From Patescibacteria group bacterium (GTDB lineage: Bacteria > Patescibacteriota > Minisyncoccia > Phycocordibacterales > UBA2100): a stretch of DNA of 12,667 nt. The stretch covers positions 1-12,667 of the forward strand of contig WFWK01000061.1 in the NCBI GenBank assembly GCA_015491135.1. The letters are read 5' to 3'. The position numbers and the translations under genes were made by a program. Positions within the stretch are counted from its first letter, which is position 1, and each line of letters starts with the position of its first letter. The notes under the pieces are model-generated. The model was not told where the DNA came from and did not search any database. It worked only from the letters and a program-made list of their open reading frames with translations. Below, piece after piece: positions 1-5,727 of this stretch.

Positions 1-1
1 G

Positions 2-1537
2 TTTTTGGCTCTGGCAAATGCAAACAGAATAGACAAAACAATAGTGTTTGCAGAAAGAGGGGTGATAATGGACAGATTCAAGAGAAGACTTGCCTGGAAT
101 GCGCCACAATACTCAACCGTCTCCACAACTACTTTTGATACTTACGCCAAAAGAGTTTACATAGACGGTGAAGCTTTCTCGCATATTTTAGGTTATGTAT
201 CTTACCCGGCAAAAGATAAAAACGGAAATTGGTGGCGCAAAAACTATGAAGGAAAATCAGGAATTGAGAAAAGTTTTAACGAAATCCTCTCAGGAGTAAA
301 TGGGGTAAGGCTCATAGAAGTTGACGCTTTGGGAAAACAAAAACAATCAAATACCATAAAACCGCCGACTTCGGGTTCCAATTTGATTTTAAGCATAGAT
401 GCTGATTTACAAAAGGGGTTGTTTGATGCGATTAAAAAAAGCACCCTAACGAGAGGGTACAGAGGAGGAGCCGGAGCCATAATTGATGTGCAAACCGGGG
501 AGATTTTGGCAATGGTCTCCTTTCCTTCTTATAGCCCCTCTGTTATGAGCGAGGCACAGGATACCGAACTTATAAAAAAGTATCTTACTTCCAAAAATGC
601 CCCGCTTTTAAACCGGGTTGTATCTGCGGTTTATGCTCCGGGATCAATTGTAAAACCGTATGTTGCTTTGGCGGCTTTGGCCGAGGAAATTATTTCTCCT
701 TATAAGAATATTTTATCAACCGGAGCTTTAATAGTTCCCAACCCGTATAATCCTGACAAACCGTCACGGTTTTTGGATTGGAAAGCACACGGCTATGTAG
801 ATATGAGAAAAGCCATAGCAGTTTCATCAAACGTATATTTCTACGCGGTAGGTGGAGGGCTCACAAAAGCCATGGGTTTGGGAGTGCAAGAAGGATTGGG
901 GATAGAAAAACTGGCAAAATATGCAAGAGTATTCGGTTTTGGGGAAAAAACTGGAATAGCTTTGCCAGGTGAGCTCTCGGGAAATGTCCCCACGCCGGAG
1001 TGGAAACAAAAAGTCTTTAAAAGTAAATGGCTTTTGGGTAATACCTACCACAGCGCGATAGGGCAGTATGGCTGGCTTGTAACTCCCATTCAAGCTCTAA
1101 GGTATGTTGCGGCAATTGCAAATGACGGAAAGCTTTTTACGCCTCCAACTTTAGTAAAAAATAAAAAAGCCAAATTCCGACGCATAAAAATATCAAAAGA
1201 TAAATTTAAAGTAGTAAAAGAAGGAATGCGAATGGCGGTTGAAGAAGGAACTTTGAAAATTTTAAATTACGATGATATGAAAATAGCGGCAAAAACCGGC
1301 ACGGCGCAAGTTGGAGCAAAAAATGAATTTAAAAACTCTTGGGTTATTGGTTTTTGGCCGTTTGACAAACACTCCAGCAGTCTTTCGCCCAAATTTGCTT
1401 TTGTAATAGTACTGGAGAGAGCACCTTCATCTGTAAGCTACGGGGCAATAGACGCTTCAAGAAGATTTTTCAACTGGCTCAGAGAAAACAAACCCTCTTA
1501 TGCAAAAGGGGAGTATCCGGACGAAACTAGAAAATAG
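2..1537 (+). CDS. mrdA: Class B penicillin-binding protein, PBP2 type (5' end outside window)
   Basis: This is a peptidoglycan D,D-transpeptidase that cross-links cell-wall peptides on the outer face of the membrane; PBP2 is the elongation (rod-shape) enzyme. Counting residues from the first in-frame TTG (position 5), the three penicilloyl-transferase motifs are present: SIVK at 214-217 with nucleophile S214, SSN at 274-276, and KTG at 430-432. The dimerisation-domain start (FAERGVIMDR, 15-24) is within a few residues of the window edge. The frame is open to the edge and no N-terminal membrane anchor is visible, so the true start lies upstream and the TTG is not it. SGVNG near residue 96 and the GFGEKTGIALPGE stretch near 311-323 fit PBP2 better than FtsI, but the PBP2/FtsI choice is an inference. 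The last 11 bases overlap the end of recR on the other strand. Confidence 0.9.
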   Translation, partial: FLALANANRIDKTIVFAERGVIMDRFKRRLAWNAPQYSTVSTTTFDTYAKRVYIDGEAFSHILGYVSYPAKDKNGNWWRKNYEGKSGIEKSFNEILSGVNGVRLIEVDALGKQKQSNTIKPPTSGSNLILSIDADLQKGLFDAIKKSTLTRGYRGGAGAIIDVQTGEILAMVSFPSYSPSVMSEAQDTELIKKYLTSKNAPLLNRVVSAVYAPGSIVKPYVALAALAEEIISPYKNILSTGALIVPNPYNPDKPSRFLDWKAHGYVDMRKAIAVSSNVYFYAVGGGLTKAMGLGVQEGLGIEKLAKYARVFGFGEKTGIALPGELSGNVPTPEWKQKVFKSKWLLGNTYHSAIGQYGWLVTPIQALRYVAAIANDGKLFTPPTLVKNKKAKFRRIKISKDKFKVVKEGMRMAVEEGTLKILNYDDMKIAAKTGTAQVGAKNEFKNSWVIGFWPFDKHSSSLSPKFAFVIVLERAPSSVSYGAIDASRRFFNWLRENKPSYAKGEYPDETRK

Positions 1538-1550
1538 TTTTTTTGTTTTT
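1524..1550 (+). terminator. Weak hairpin plus T-tract at the end of the PBP2 gene
   Basis: The arms AAACTA (1524-1529) and TAGTTT (1535-1540) can pair around a GAAAA loop. A run of seven T and then a further T run (1538-1544, 1546-1551) follows. The stem has only one G-C pair, so this may be a weak terminator for the PBP2 transcript or simple AT-richness. It sits across the overlapping 3' ends of the two convergent genes. Confidence 0.3.
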
Positions 1551-2138
1551 TATAGCTTCTTTTATTGTTGCAGGGTCGGCATATTCAAGCTCAACACCAC
1601 GTGAGAGCCCTCTGCCCAAAACCGAAATTTTATCTTTGTATTCCGGAAGGGTTTTTATAATTTCATGTTTTATATATTCGGTAGTGTAGTCGCCATCTAC
1701 AGTTGCCGGCATTGCAAGTATAATTTCTGTAAATTCAGTTTTCTTAAGGATTGCGATAAGCTCTTGCATTCTAAAGGTTCCAGCTTTTCCCACAGAAGGT
1801 GCCAGACCGCCAATTACAAAATATTTTCCAGTGTAGGAGCCAGATTTTTCTATGTTTTTCAAATCGGTATTGTTTAGAACAACCATTAGGGCGTTGTCTC
1901 TTTGATTGTTTGCGCAAATAGAGCAGATGCCAGAGTTGTTTTTGTGATTTTTTTGGTAAAAACGAAAACAAGCTGGACAAAGTTCAACTTCTTGCTGAAC
2001 TTGTTCTATCAAATTGGCAAATTCTTTTTTCCAAGCTTTTGAGCGTGAAAGTATAAAATAGATAAATCTCTCAGCCTGTCTGGGGCCGACTGACGGAAAT
2101 TGCATAAGCATTTCTTTTAATTTTTCGGCTGAATTCAT
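1527..2138 (-). CDS. recR: Recombination protein RecR
   Basis: RecR is a DNA-clamp protein that, usually with RecO and RecF, helps load RecA on gapped DNA. At 203 residues it has normal family length. In order it shows an N-terminal helix-hairpin-helix region (QFPSVGPRQAERF, 13-25), a four-cysteine zinc finger (C54, C57, C72, C75), a Toprim domain from about residue 82 (IGGLAPSVGK, then AMPATVDGDYT) and the C-terminal RGLSRGVELEYADPATI stretch typical of RecR. The ATG start is 15 bases after the dnaB stop codon on the same strand, and no Shine-Dalgarno sequence or good -10 box precedes it, so it is probably co-transcribed with dnaB. Its stop codon lies inside the end of the convergent PBP2 gene. 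RecF and RecO are not in this window. Confidence 0.95.
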   Translation of the reverse strand: MNSAEKLKEMLMQFPSVGPRQAERFIYFILSRSKAWKKEFANLIEQVQQEVELCPACFRFYQKNHKNNSGICSICANNQRDNALMVVLNNTDLKNIEKSGSYTGKYFVIGGLAPSVGKAGTFRMQELIAILKKTEFTEIILAMPATVDGDYTTEYIKHEIIKTLPEYKDKISVLGRGLSRGVELEYADPATIKEAIKNKKTIF

Positions 2139-2153
2139 ACTAATAAAGTTATT

Positions 2154-3533
2154 TTACCAATCGGATGCTTGCTCAGTCTCCGGAGCAAAATCGGAAAAGT
2201 CATGTTTTTCAAGTGGAAGAAAGCTTGCTTTTTCGCTATCAAAGTAAAGTTCAATTTTGCCAACAGGTCCGTTTCTGTGCTTTTCTATTAAAATATCAGC
2301 TATGTTTTTTCGTTCACTGTCGGGGTTTAATTTGTCTTCTCTGTGAATAAATATTACCACATCGGCATCCTGCTCAATTGAACCACTGTCGCGCAAATCG
2401 GAAAGGCGCGGTCTATCGCGTCTTTGTTCCACCGCTCTGGAGAGCTGAGACAGAGCTATAACAGGCACATCAAGTTCTCTGGCCATACCTTTTAGGGAAC
2501 GAGAAATTTCCGTAATTTGTTGCACGGTTGAATCGGAAGCCCTGGTTGCCGAAGGTGTTATAAGTTGAAGGTAATCTATAACCACAAGACCTAGCCCTCT
2601 TTCGGCTTTCAGTCTTCTTGCAATCGCTCGCATTTGAAGCACCGTTCTGTCAACTTTGTCATCTATAAAAATCGGCGCTTCAGATAAACGCGCCATTGCA
2701 TCGCGCAACCTTTCATATTCGTCATCACTGTTTAGTTTACCTGTTCTAAGTTTCCATGAATCAACTCGCGCTTCCGCAGCGAGCATTCTGTCAACCAACT
2801 GTTGACTGCTCATCTCCAAAGAAAAAATTCCGACAGGTGTATTGTATTTTATTGCGGTTTGTCTCGCAACATCAAGAGCAAATGATGTTTTACCCATTGA
2901 TGGGCGTGCTGCGAGAATTATAAGGTCTGATTTTTGAAATCCCGCCAGCATGTTATCCAAATCTTTAAATCCCGACGGTACTCCTCTTAAGGAATCTTTT
3001 GATTCCTGTAGAGCCTCAAGCCTTTGCCATGCTTGGGCCAGCTCGTCTTTCATGGAGCTGAATTTTTGCAGAGTACTTGTGTTGGCTATGGTGTAAACCA
3101 TAGACTGGGCTTCGTCTATAAGCTGTTCAACATCTCTATCTTCGGCGTAGCCAAGTTCGCTTATTTTGTCAGCTGCATCTATCAACTGTCTCAGCACATG
3201 CTTTCCTTTGATTATATTTGCATAGTTTATCGCATTTGACAGAGAAGGAGACAGGGCGGTAAGTTCCGTCAAATAAGCTTTCCCTCCTACATTATCCAGT
3301 TTTTTAAGCTCTTTTAGTTTTGCCGAAAGGGTTATAAGGTCAATCGGCTCTCCTTTGGCGAATAAAGAGAGCATCGCTTCAAAAATCATTTTGTGTTTGG
3401 TTGCATAGAAAGCATCCGGTGTCACAACATCAACAACATCATACATTAAAGACGGTTTTAACATAACCGCAGCGAGCAAAGCTTTCTCTGCATCCAAATC
3501 TTGTGGTGGAACTTTGCTTATAGGATTTGACAT
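2154..3533 (-). CDS. dnaB: Replicative DNA helicase DnaB
   Basis: DnaB is the hexameric 5'-3' helicase that unwinds DNA at the replication fork using ATP. The 459-residue product has the usual two parts: an N-terminal helical domain (about 10-110, starting PPQDLDAEKALLAAV) that contacts primase, and a C-terminal RecA-like motor. Motor motifs seen are Walker A ARPSMGKT (209-216), Walker B VVIDYLQLI (317-325), LSQLSRAVEQR (361-371), LRDSGSIEQDADVV (380-393) and the KHRNGP arginine-finger segment (418-423). The motor is uninterrupted, with no intein. I chose the ATG at 3533 because the DnaB alignment begins at MSNPISKVPPQD. An in-frame start nine codons upstream adds unrelated residues and lies upstream of the predicted -10 box. 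recR follows 15 bases downstream. Confidence 0.96.
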   Translation of the reverse strand: MSNPISKVPPQDLDAEKALLAAVMLKPSLMYDVVDVVTPDAFYATKHKMIFEAMLSLFAKGEPIDLITLSAKLKELKKLDNVGGKAYLTELTALSPSLSNAINYANIIKGKHVLRQLIDAADKISELGYAEDRDVEQLIDEAQSMVYTIANTSTLQKFSSMKDELAQAWQRLEALQESKDSLRGVPSGFKDLDNMLAGFQKSDLIILAARPSMGKTSFALDVARQTAIKYNTPVGIFSLEMSSQQLVDRMLAAEARVDSWKLRTGKLNSDDEYERLRDAMARLSEAPIFIDDKVDRTVLQMRAIARRLKAERGLGLVVIDYLQLITPSATRASDSTVQQITEISRSLKGMARELDVPVIALSQLSRAVEQRRDRPRLSDLRDSGSIEQDADVVIFIHREDKLNPDSERKNIADILIEKHRNGPVGKIELYFDSEKASFLPLEKHDFSDFAPETEQASDW

Positions 3534-3540
3534 CAAATTT

Positions 3541-3546
3541 ATTGTA
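3541..3546 (-). promoter_or_regulatory. Candidate dnaB promoter -10 box
   Basis: On the minus strand TACAAT is followed by seven bases and then the dnaB ATG at 3533. Transcription starting 7-8 bases after the box would begin at or next to the start codon, giving a leaderless mRNA. No convincing -35 box is seen at the normal distance (TTGTCA is present but 24 bases away). Confidence 0.45.
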
Positions 3547-3556
3547 CAGCACATTT

Positions 3557-3584
3557 GCAAATAAAAATATTGACAAATATTTGC
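3557..3584. repeat. Inverted repeat GCAAATA-N14-TATTTGC in the dnaB divergent region
   Basis: Perfect 7-base arms lie at 3557-3563 and 3578-3584, 21 bases from start to start (two helical turns), just upstream of the dnaB -10 box. The right arm overlaps a 10-base palindrome CAAATATTTG (3574-3583). It could be an operator; AT-rich chance is the alternative. Confidence 0.4.
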
Positions 3585-3606
3585 TTTTGTTTTTTTAACT
3601 GAAGGC

Positions 3607-3635
3607 TGTTTTGTTGTTTTGTGGACAACAAAACA
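3607..3635. repeat. 10-base perfect inverted repeat upstream of the actin-fold gene
   Basis: The arms TGTTTTGTTG (3607-3616) and CAACAAAACA (3626-3635) match perfectly around a nine-base centre. The right arm lies where a -35 element would be for the -10 box at 3653-3658, so a bound protein could block that promoter. No T-tract follows that would suggest a terminator. Confidence 0.5.
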
Positions 3636-3649
3636 AGTTTGTCAGTTTG

Positions 3650-3658
3650 TGTTATAAT
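3650..3658 (+). promoter_or_regulatory. Extended -10 promoter of the actin-fold gene
   Basis: TGTTATAAT is a perfect extended -10 element (TG-n-TATAAT). Exactly six bases separate it from the ATG at 3665, so the predicted transcription start coincides with the start codon. The 18 bases from TG to ATG match the dnaX promoter (11504-11521) at 16 positions. Confidence 0.75.
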
Positions 3659-3664
3659 TTTTGC

Positions 3665-4840
3665 ATGAGTTTTTCTTTATTCGGGTTTAATCCCAAATAT
3701 ACTTTGGTATTTGATATCTCATCGGCAACAGTTTCGGTGGCCGTTTTAAAACATAAGCACTCAAAAAGCTCAAAACCAAAAATACTGGCCAGCAGAAGTG
3801 TGCATATAAAATTTACAAAAAACGATGCGAATTCTTTGGCATCTTCCTTATATACCGCACTGGAGCAGTCATTTGAAAAAATAAGAAGAGACCTTGCTGT
3901 ATTGAAAATAACCTCAAAAGAGTTGGATGCACACACTGTTTTGCACGCGCCGTGGGTAGAGTCTTCAACACTGACTTTTTCGGCATCATTTCCAAAACTG
4001 CAATATTTTTCTTTTGACTTTCTTTTTGATTTCATCAAAAAAGAAATGGGAAAACAAGACGAGAGTTTTATAAGCGCTTATGTAACGGAAATTCTTTTAA
4101 ACGGTTACCCTGTTAACAACCCGTCCAAAACACGAATTTCCGAGATTGAAACTTCTGTGTTTGTAACCAAAGCTCATCCCGCAATTAAAAAAGCGATTAA
4201 CGAGTTTTTTAAAGTCGTCGGTGTTCGCAAAAATTACAAATCATCATTTTTGCATGCGGTGCTTGTATTGGCGCAAAATAAAGTCTCCGAGTTTACATTT
4301 GTTGATGTCGGAGGTGTTTACAGCCAACTTGCATACATCAAAGGTGGCAAAATCATCACCGCGGTAGATATTGAATTCGGAGTGGATGATATTTACGAGG
4401 AAATTGCACAAAAAATGAAAGCGCCATTTGATATAGCGATGAGCAAATTGAAAATGTATCAAGAAAACAGCTTAATCCCGACAGCAAGAAGAATTGTAAA
4501 AACAATTTTAAATGGGGCGGTGGCGGATTGGGTGCAAGCATTTGGCGATGCTTGCGCCACAGCTTCCGAAACTTTTAAATTGCCCGAGAATATTTTTCTT
4601 TTTTCGGATTCATCAATTTATCCGTTTTTAAGAGAGCAAATTCAAAGGATAGATTTTGCTCCGTTTACGGTTACGGCTCGTCCATTTTCCGTAAGACCTC
4701 TTGTTAAAAAAGAGTATTTTGCCGACCTATTCCACCCTTTTGTAAGATCGGTAGACGAGCGCGCTTTAGTTTCTTCTTTATATGTTGAAAAATTTACACC
4801 AAAGATTGAAAAATATCACGTATATTTTGAAAATAATTAA
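3665..4840 (+). CDS. Divergent FtsA/PilM-like actin-fold protein
   Basis: This 391-residue protein has the outline of the actin/FtsA/PilM ATPase fold. A phosphate-1 loop is seen in VFDISSATVSVAV (15-27) and a phosphate-2 loop in FVDVGGVYSQLAYIKGGKI (212-230), followed by a FtsA-like IEFGVDDIYEEIAQKM segment. The expected adenosine-binding loop falls at about 310-322 (IFLFSDSSIYPFL), but the usual Gly-Gly is replaced by Asp-Ser. Nucleotide binding may therefore be weak or altered. No membrane segment is visible. FtsA tethers FtsZ to the membrane and PilM is a cytoplasmic pilus-assembly partner; which role applies cannot be read here, and no pilus or ftsZ gene is in the window. The ATG at 3665 was chosen over an upstream in-frame start at 3611 because the fold begins there and a -10 box precedes it by six bases. 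Confidence 0.75.
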   Translation: MSFSLFGFNPKYTLVFDISSATVSVAVLKHKHSKSSKPKILASRSVHIKFTKNDANSLASSLYTALEQSFEKIRRDLAVLKITSKELDAHTVLHAPWVESSTLTFSASFPKLQYFSFDFLFDFIKKEMGKQDESFISAYVTEILLNGYPVNNPSKTRISEIETSVFVTKAHPAIKKAINEFFKVVGVRKNYKSSFLHAVLVLAQNKVSEFTFVDVGGVYSQLAYIKGGKIITAVDIEFGVDDIYEEIAQKMKAPFDIAMSKLKMYQENSLIPTARRIVKTILNGAVADWVQAFGDACATASETFKLPENIFLFSDSSIYPFLREQIQRIDFAPFTVTARPFSVRPLVKKEYFADLFHPFVRSVDERALVSSLYVEKFTPKIEKYHVYFENN

Positions 4841-4883
4841 CCACTCATCAGACACTCGCAATATTTGTTAGGGAACAAGTCTA

Positions 4884-5327
4884 TTAAGATTTGAGTTCTT
4901 CTATAATTTCTTTAACAAGACTTCCGTCTGCAAGTCCGTTAAATTTTTTTATTACTGCTCCTATTATTTGCCCGGTTTGGGCATCAGGCATTTCATCTAT
5001 TATCTCTTTTGCCGCTTTTTCTATTTCTTCTTTTGATGGTTGCTCGGGTAGGTAGTCGCTTATGATCTCGGCTTCTTTATCTTCTTTTTCCGCCAAATCT
5101 TTTCTGCCTCCGGCTCTGAATTGTTCGGCGGATTCTTTTCTCTGTTTCAGTAATCGTTTGAGCAAAGATATAAATTCTTTATCATCCAAAGTATCAGTCG
5201 GCTTTCTTGCGCTTGCTATGAGCTCGTTTGTATAAGCTGACATTATAGACCTTAAAACGGAAGATTTTAAAGAGTCTTTAGCTTTCATCGCCTCTTTAAG
5301 GTCGGACTTTATTGTTTCTATATTCAT
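4884..5327 (-). CDS. yqeY: GatB/YqeY domain-containing protein
   Basis: This is a 147-residue stand-alone YqeY protein. The family resembles the C-terminal tRNA-binding tail of GatB, the tRNA amidotransferase subunit, but its own role is not settled. The sequence matches the family along its length: an N-terminal helical part starting MNIETIKSDLKEAMKAKDS, the charged RKESAEQFRAGGRKDLAEKE segment near the middle, then a DYLPEQPSKEEIE turn and a C-terminal GQIIGAVIKKFNG helix-turn element. The ATG at 5327 is preferred over a TTG two codons upstream because it begins the family alignment and lies seven bases after TATAAT. It converges with the actin-fold gene, with 43 bases between the stops, and is separated from the upstream zinc-ribbon gene by a terminator, so it is probably its own transcription unit. 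Confidence 0.93.
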   Translation of the reverse strand: MNIETIKSDLKEAMKAKDSLKSSVLRSIMSAYTNELIASARKPTDTLDDKEFISLLKRLLKQRKESAEQFRAGGRKDLAEKEDKEAEIISDYLPEQPSKEEIEKAAKEIIDEMPDAQTGQIIGAVIKKFNGLADGSLVKEIIEELKS

Positions 5328-5334
5328 AAACAAA

Positions 5335-5340
5335 ATTATA
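5335..5340 (-). promoter_or_regulatory. yqeY promoter -10 box
   Basis: On the minus strand a perfect TATAAT is followed by seven bases and the ATG at 5327, predicting a leaderless or nearly leaderless mRNA. A weak -35 candidate (TTGCAT) lies 16 bases upstream of the box. Confidence 0.65.
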
Positions 5341-5380
5341 AAATTTTTTGCAAAACATGCAATTGTCCGGTTCGTGTATC

Positions 5381-5411
5381 AAACAAAAAAGAGGGTGAAG
5401 ATACCCTCTTT
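5381..5411 (-). terminator. Rho-independent terminator of the zinc-ribbon gene
   Basis: Read on the minus strand, AAAGAGGGT (5411-5403) and ACCCTCTTT (5396-5388) form a perfect 9-base stem around a six-base loop, and the stem runs straight into a T-tract (TTTTTT counting from inside the stem). It begins six bases after the zinc-ribbon stop codon and ends well before the yqeY promoter, so it separates the two genes. Confidence 0.88.
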
Positions 5412-5417
5412 ATGTAT

Positions 5418-5603
5418 TTAATCCGATTTGGTTTCTTCAGTTTCGGGACTTGCTTCAATTACAAATTTTTTCTTTCCACATTCAGGACAGTTCATTGGCG
5501 GGGAGCCAACTGCAAGCTGAGTAAAATGCACGTGATGAGAAAGAAGAGTTCCTTCTTTGTAACCACAGTTTTTACAAATCCTCCAGTAGGGGTGCATGTT
5601 CAC
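5418..5603 (-). CDS. Small zinc-ribbon protein of unknown function
   Basis: This is a 61-residue protein (from GTG) with two cysteine knuckles, CKNCG (C10, C13) and CPECG (C39, C42), which should bind one zinc ion as a zinc ribbon. Between them is a histidine-containing stretch (LLSHHVHFTQL), and the tail is acidic (EASPETEETKSD). I do not recognise a named family; zinc ribbons often bind nucleic acid or protein partners. An in-frame ATG at 5648 would give 76 residues, but that ATG overlaps the -10 box of the best promoter candidate. A full AAAGGAGG sits six bases before the GTG at 5603, so I prefer the GTG. A strong terminator follows the gene, and it is divergent from the P-type ATPase gene. 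Confidence 0.75.
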   Translation of the reverse strand: MNMHPYWRICKNCGYKEGTLLSHHVHFTQLAVGSPPMNCPECGKKKFVIEASPETEETKSD

Positions 5604-5609
5604 GGCCAG

Positions 5610-5617
5610 CCTCCTTT
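5610..5617 (-). promoter_or_regulatory. Shine-Dalgarno sequence deciding the zinc-ribbon start
   Basis: AAAGGAGG on the minus strand is followed by six bases and GTG (5603-5601). It is the only strong Shine-Dalgarno sequence I found before a gene start in the window. If the longer 76-residue reading were real, these bases would instead encode Glu-Arg-Arg. Confidence 0.65.
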
Positions 5618-5646
5618 CAGTTATTTGATATGCTGTACCTTGGCTC

Positions 5647-5675
5647 ATACTACATACAAGGCAGGTATTTGTAAA
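5647..5675 (-). promoter_or_regulatory. Candidate promoter of the zinc-ribbon gene
   Basis: On the minus strand a -35 TTTACA (5675-5670) and a -10 TAGTAT (5652-5647) are 17 bases apart. The predicted start near 5640 gives a leader of about 37 bases containing the AAAGGAGG site. The DnaA-box match lies directly upstream of the -35. Confidence 0.5.
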
Positions 5676-5692
5676 CAGTTATCCACAAATAC
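5665..5692. repeat. Inverted repeat GTATTTGT-N12-ACAAATAC
   Basis: Perfect 8-base arms at 5665-5672 and 5685-5692 cover the zinc-ribbon -35 and overlap the DnaA-box match. The core half-sites TATTTG and CAAATA are 20 bases apart start to start, the same distance as the same hexamers in the dnaB divergent region, but in the opposite order. Confidence 0.45.
5679..5687 (+). promoter_or_regulatory. Consensus DnaA box TTATCCACA
   Basis: This is an exact match to the high-affinity DnaA-binding nonamer, in the intergenic region between the divergent zinc-ribbon and ATPase genes. A single box is not an origin; it could mark DnaA control of one or both promoters, or be chance. Confidence 0.45.
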
Positions 5693-5712
5693 TCTAAAAG
5701 CCTTTTGTTATT

Positions 5713-5721
5713 TGATACAAT
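5713..5721 (+). promoter_or_regulatory. Extended -10 promoter of the P-type ATPase gene
   Basis: TGATACAAT matches an extended -10 (TG-n-TACAAT) and lies exactly six bases before the ATG at 5728, again predicting transcription from the start codon. No clear -35 is seen. Confidence 0.65.
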
Positions 5722-5727
5722 ACTCTT

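Noticed and set aside
5..7. TTG as the start codon of the PBP2 gene
   Set aside because: The reading frame is open to the window edge, and the protein would lack the N-terminal membrane anchor; the gene is simply cut by the window.
2154..3533. Possible intein or insertion in dnaB
   Set aside because: All helicase motifs follow in order with normal spacing and the length is standard.
3570..3598. Plus-strand promoter with perfect TTGACA (3570-3575)
   Set aside because: The sequence 17 bases downstream is only TTTTAA, a poor -10. The extended -10 at 3650-3658 is much better.
4863..4880. Small hairpin TTGTT-AGGG-AACAA between the actin-fold gene and yqeY
   Set aside because: The stem is short and AT-rich with no T-tract on either strand, so I do not call a terminator.
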